Shown: positions 5,502 through 8,457 of the stretch, one piece after another
How the letters are laid out: each line of letters starts with the position of its first letter
Numbering within the stretch: position 1 is the stretch's first letter
Origin: Halothiobacillus neapolitanus
GTDB taxonomy: Bacteria > Pseudomonadota > Gammaproteobacteria > Halothiobacillales > Halothiobacillaceae
Reading direction: 5' to 3'
NCBI GenBank assembly: GCA_020722165.1
Contig: DYLI01000020.1
Location: 9,832 to 18,288, forward strand
Length of the DNA: 8,457 nucleotides
The notes under the pieces: model-generated
Seen by the model: only the letters and a program-made list of their open reading frames with translations
What the model was told of the DNA's origin: nothing
Databases searched by the model: none
Program-made: the position numbers and the translations under genes

Positions 5502-7283
5502 TCACTGCCCACGCATAAACATTTTATCCAGCTGCGCCATGCTCAGTCGCGTCCAGGTTGGGCGACCATGGTTGCATTGATCGGCGCGCGGTGTGGCTTC
5601 CATATCGCGCAGCAAGGCGTTCATTTCACTCATACTCAACCGCCGCCCGGCGCGCACCGAGCCGTGGCAGGCCATACTGGATAACACTGCGTTGAAGGCT
5701 TCTTCGATATGGCGCGAATGCCCATGCTGCGCCAATTCCTCCAGCGTGTCGCTCACTAGACGGCTGATATTCGACTGCGCCAGCAAGGTGGGCACTTCGC
5801 GCACCACCCAAGTGCCGGGGCCAAGTTGATCGAGTACCAAACCAAGCTGGCTCAAGGTTTCGCTGTGTTCGTGTGCCGCATCCGCATGGCGCGCTTCGAG
5901 TTCAAGCGTCATCGGCACCAGCAAGGGCTGGCGGCGGATGCCGTCATGTTCCAAAGCCTGTTTGAAACGCTCGTAGGTCATGCGTTCGGCGGCGGCGTGC
6001 ATGTCCACAATAATCAGCCCGTCGGCATTTTCCGCCAAAATGTACACGCCGTGGAGTTGCGCAATAGCAAAGCCCAAAGGCGGAATCTCGGCGGCATGAT
6101 CTGCGTTTTCCGGCGCATTCGAGCCAGGTTGAGCAAGCGCCTGATAACTCGCCAGCGTTTCTTGCACTTGGGATGCACCCACGGGCAAAGACAGCCGGGT
6201 TTGATAGCTGTGTTGTGGCGGCAATGCGGCGTTTTGTGATCGTAGATCGACAGACTCCGGCAATGCCTGCGCACTATCACGCGCCCCCGCACGCTGATCC
6301 GCCATGACATGATGCAAAGTCGAAAACAAAAAATCATGCACGCGACGCGCTTCTCGAAAGCGCACTTCCAGCTTGGCCGGATGCACATTCACATCCACGC
6401 TTTCCGCATCAAGTGCCAAATGCAGCACATACGACGGCTGGCGCGCGCCGTGCAAGACATCCGCATAGGCTTGGCGCACGGCATGAATCAACACCTTGTC
6501 ACGCACCGCACGGCCATTGACGAAGAAATATTGCGTATCCGAGCGCTCGCGGGCCAAGGTCGGCGGCTGCAACCAGCCCCACAAATGCAGGCCGTCGCGC
6601 TCGTGCTCAAAAAACAGGGCGTTATCGGCAAAGCCCGCACCACTCAAGGCACGCAAGCGTTGCTTGGCATCGGCGGATTCCTCGGTGCGCCACTGATTTT
6701 TTCCCGCCACATTCAAGCTAAAACCGACATCCGGGCGCGCCAAAGCCATGCGGCGCAATACTTCATCCAGATGATGCAGCTCGGTGCGCTCGGCGCGCAA
6801 AAACTTGCGCCGTGCGGGGACGTTGAAAAACAAATCGCGCACTTCAATCGTCGTGCCTTGCGGGTGCGCGGCGGGGGCAATTTCGGCCTGTTGCGGATTG
6901 CCGGGGCTATGGATGCGCCAAGCATGTGCTGCGCCGCTGGCCTGCGAGGTCAAACTAAAATCCGCCACCGAAGCGATACTCGCCAAGGCTTCGCCGCGAA
7001 AGCCAAAACTACCCACGCGCAATAAATCGTCCAGAGACTGAATTTTGCTGGTCGCATGACTGGCAATCGCCAGAGGCAATTCGTCTTTGGGAATGCCCTT
7101 GCCGTTATCGCGCACACGCAGCAGCCGAACCCCGGCATCCTCAATATCCACATCAATGCGCGTAGCGCCCGCATCGAGACTGTTCTCAACCAGCTCTTTC
7201 AGCACGCTGGATGGGCGCTCAACCACCTCGCCAGCGGCGATTTGGTTAATAAGTTGCGGGGGAAGGACTTGAATAGCGGCCAT
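5502..7283 (-). CDS. mutL: MutL, mismatch repair protein with endonuclease motifs
   Basis: MutL links MutS mismatch recognition to strand incision and unwinding. The protein is 593 aa from MAAIQVLPPQL, which matches the family N terminus; an open frame continues 46 codons upstream to a GTG but is not conserved. The GHKL ATPase domain shows E30 and N34 in ELVENSLDAGA, DNGKGI (59-64), HATSKI (76-81) and GFRGEAL (94-100). The transducer region includes FFNVPARRKFL (152-162) and VNVHPAKLEVRF (298-309). A variable linker covers about 325-400. The C-terminal domain carries the metal-binding endonuclease motifs DMHAAAERMTYE (427-438), ACHGSVRAG (538-546) and CNHGRPT (570-576), plus a beta-clamp motif QPLLVP (452-457). 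These motifs are absent from MutH-dependent enterobacterial MutL, so methyl-independent repair is likely. No clear ribosome binding site precedes the ATG. Confidence 0.97.
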   Translation of the reverse strand: MAAIQVLPPQLINQIAAGEVVERPSSVLKELVENSLDAGATRIDVDIEDAGVRLLRVRDNGKGIPKDELPLAIASHATSKIQSLDDLLRVGSFGFRGEALASIASVADFSLTSQASGAAHAWRIHSPGNPQQAEIAPAAHPQGTTIEVRDLFFNVPARRKFLRAERTELHHLDEVLRRMALARPDVGFSLNVAGKNQWRTEESADAKQRLRALSGAGFADNALFFEHERDGLHLWGWLQPPTLARERSDTQYFFVNGRAVRDKVLIHAVRQAYADVLHGARQPSYVLHLALDAESVDVNVHPAKLEVRFREARRVHDFLFSTLHHVMADQRAGARDSAQALPESVDLRSQNAALPPQHSYQTRLSLPVGASQVQETLASYQALAQPGSNAPENADHAAEIPPLGFAIAQLHGVYILAENADGLIIVDMHAAAERMTYERFKQALEHDGIRRQPLLVPMTLELEARHADAAHEHSETLSQLGLVLDQLGPGTWVVREVPTLLAQSNISRLVSDTLEELAQHGHSRHIEEAFNAVLSSMACHGSVRAGRRLSMSEMNALLRDMEATPRADQCNHGRPTWTRLSMAQLDKMFMRGQ

Positions 7284-7321
7284 GCGAGCGTGCTGGAGAT
7301 GAATCAGGCGTGCAGAATGTG

Positions 7322-7350
7322 GCAAGCGCGCACTTGATTCAAGCGCTTGC
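7322..7350 (-). promoter_or_regulatory. Inverted repeat / stem-loop in mutL leader
   Basis: GCAAGCGC (7322-7329) is perfectly complementary to GCGCTTGC (7343-7350) across a 13-base loop, which itself contains most of the palindrome CTTGA-T-TCAAG (7333-7343). The right arm also lies in a 10-bp perfect palindrome, CAAGCGCTTG (7340-7349). If transcription starts near 7368, this hairpin is in the mutL 5' leader, ending about 38 nt before the ATG. No T run follows on the minus strand, so it is not a standard terminator. It could be an RNA structure or a protein-binding site. Confidence 0.5.
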
Positions 7351-7374
7351 GCTGCGAAATGGCAAGGTGAACCG

Positions 7375-7383
7375 ATTTTAACA
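7375..7383 (-). promoter_or_regulatory. Candidate extended -10 promoter for the mutL operon
   Basis: The minus strand reads TGTTAAAAT, a TGn extension followed by TAAAAT (five of six to TATAAT). No good -35 is present at 16-18 bp. A start near 7368 would give a leader of about 85 nt to the mutL ATG at 7283. This is motif reading only. Confidence 0.4.
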
Positions 7384-7424
7384 GTCTGCGGCAATGCCCA
7401 TTCCAACACCAAGCTATCCACGGC

Positions 7425-7439
7425 TCACTTTATTAGTGA
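7425..7439. repeat. Operator-like palindrome between mutL and metZ
   Basis: TCACT-TTATT-AGTGA is a perfect 5-bp-arm inverted repeat with a 5-bp AT-rich centre. It lies about 45 bp upstream of the mutL -10 candidate and 155 bp upstream of the metZ start. Its shape suits a dimeric repressor site, but the arms are short and chance is possible. A second inverted pair, CACTTT (7426-7431) and AAAGTG (7448-7453), overlaps it. Confidence 0.3.
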
Positions 7440-7506
7440 CATACGCAAAAGTGTTTCAGCAAGACAAACAGCCGTAGACAGCACACTTGGCACGGCGAGG
7501 CGCTTT

Positions 7507-7531
7507 AACGCCGCTGGGGCGGTTTTGCGTT
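7507..7531 (+). promoter_or_regulatory. Possible hairpin in metZ leader
   Basis: On the plus strand, CCGC (7511-7514) pairs with GCGG (7519-7522) around TGGG and is followed by TTTT. The outer AACG (7507-7510) can pair with CGTT (7528-7531), leaving TTTTG bulged. It lies 63 bp before the metZ ATG and could attenuate or merely be incidental. It does not match a riboswitch I recognise. Confidence 0.25.
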
Positions 7532-7593
7532 AGTCCTGTTTATGTTGAACATTACGCTGCTAAACTGCCCCAAAAACACCCCATGAGGCAGTC

Positions 7594-8457
<864 letters not shown>

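Larger units (their letters stand above)
7284..7593. other. Divergent mutL-metZ intergenic region
   Basis: This 310-bp region separates the two divergent starts. I see no convincing gene: the open frame running upstream from mutL has no conserved sequence. It holds a mutL extended -10 candidate (7375-7383), a strong inverted repeat in the mutL leader (7322-7350), a perfect TCACT-N5-AGTGA palindrome (7425-7439) and a hairpin in the metZ leader (7507-7531). amiB, the usual upstream neighbour of mutL in enterics and pseudomonads, is not here. I found no convincing plus-strand -35/-10 pair for metZ. Confidence 0.6.

Noticed and set aside
6309..7025. 238-codon plus-strand open frame opposite mutL
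   Set aside because: It overlaps the conserved ATPase region of MutL antisense and shows no domain, so it is a shadow frame produced by GC-biased codons.
7284..7421. 46-codon N-terminal extension of mutL from a GTG at 7421
   Set aside because: The family N terminus begins at MAAIQVLPPQ. The extra codons are not MutL-like and would run through the leader hairpin and promoter candidate.
7507..7531. SAM or other methionine riboswitch upstream of metZ
   Set aside because: Only one short hairpin is visible, with no conserved core that I recognise, and I also found no TGAA-N5-TTCA MetR-type site.

Overview
The window holds a conserved chromosomal gene cluster typical of Gammaproteobacteria. All but one of its genes run on the minus strand. 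In transcription order they are mutL, a higB-higA toxin-antitoxin pair, miaA, hfq, hflX, hflK and hflC. A divergent metZ on the plus strand runs off the right edge, and hflC runs off the left edge a few residues before its expected end. The order mutL-miaA-hfq-hflX-hflK-hflC is the gammaproteobacterial superoperon (betaproteobacteria normally keep mutL-miaA apart from hfq-hflX). An endonuclease-type MutL and a MetZ-type sulfhydrylase argue against an enterobacterium and fit a Pseudomonas-like or free-living, possibly sulfur- or methane-oxidising, gammaproteobacterium. The species cannot be named from this sequence.

Layout, right to left: metZ (7594 to the edge) faces away from mutL across a 310-bp region that holds a candidate extended -10 promoter and a strong hairpin in the mutL leader. 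mutL (7283 to 5502) is followed after 36 bp by higB (5465 to 5187) and higA (5151 to 4849). miaA (4830 to 3859) starts 18 bp after higA. hfq (3823 to 3557) follows after 35 bp. hflX begins on a TTG that overlaps the hfq stop. A 148-bp gap with a weak terminator-like hairpin and a promoter candidate separates hflX from hflK (2032 to 851). The hflK stop overlaps the hflC start in ATGA.

How the genes work together: MutL acts in mismatch repair, MiaA prenylates A37 of tRNAs that read UNN codons, and Hfq is the sRNA chaperone. HflX is a ribosome-splitting GTPase, and HflK-HflC form the membrane cage around the FtsH protease. This is a post-transcriptional and stress-maintenance operon. The unusual element is HigBA, a ribosome-dependent mRNA endonuclease and its repressor-antitoxin. 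It sits cleanly inside the operon, with its own palindromic promoter region just upstream of miaA-hfq.

I found no wholly undescribed system. The points most worth a second look are the HigBA insertion and its possible influence on miaA/hfq expression, two non-canonical catalytic positions in HigB, the probably leaderless higB start, and the structured mutL leader without a recognisable ribosome binding site. Several gene starts that a longest-ORF call would give (mutL, hfq, higB) are corrected here.
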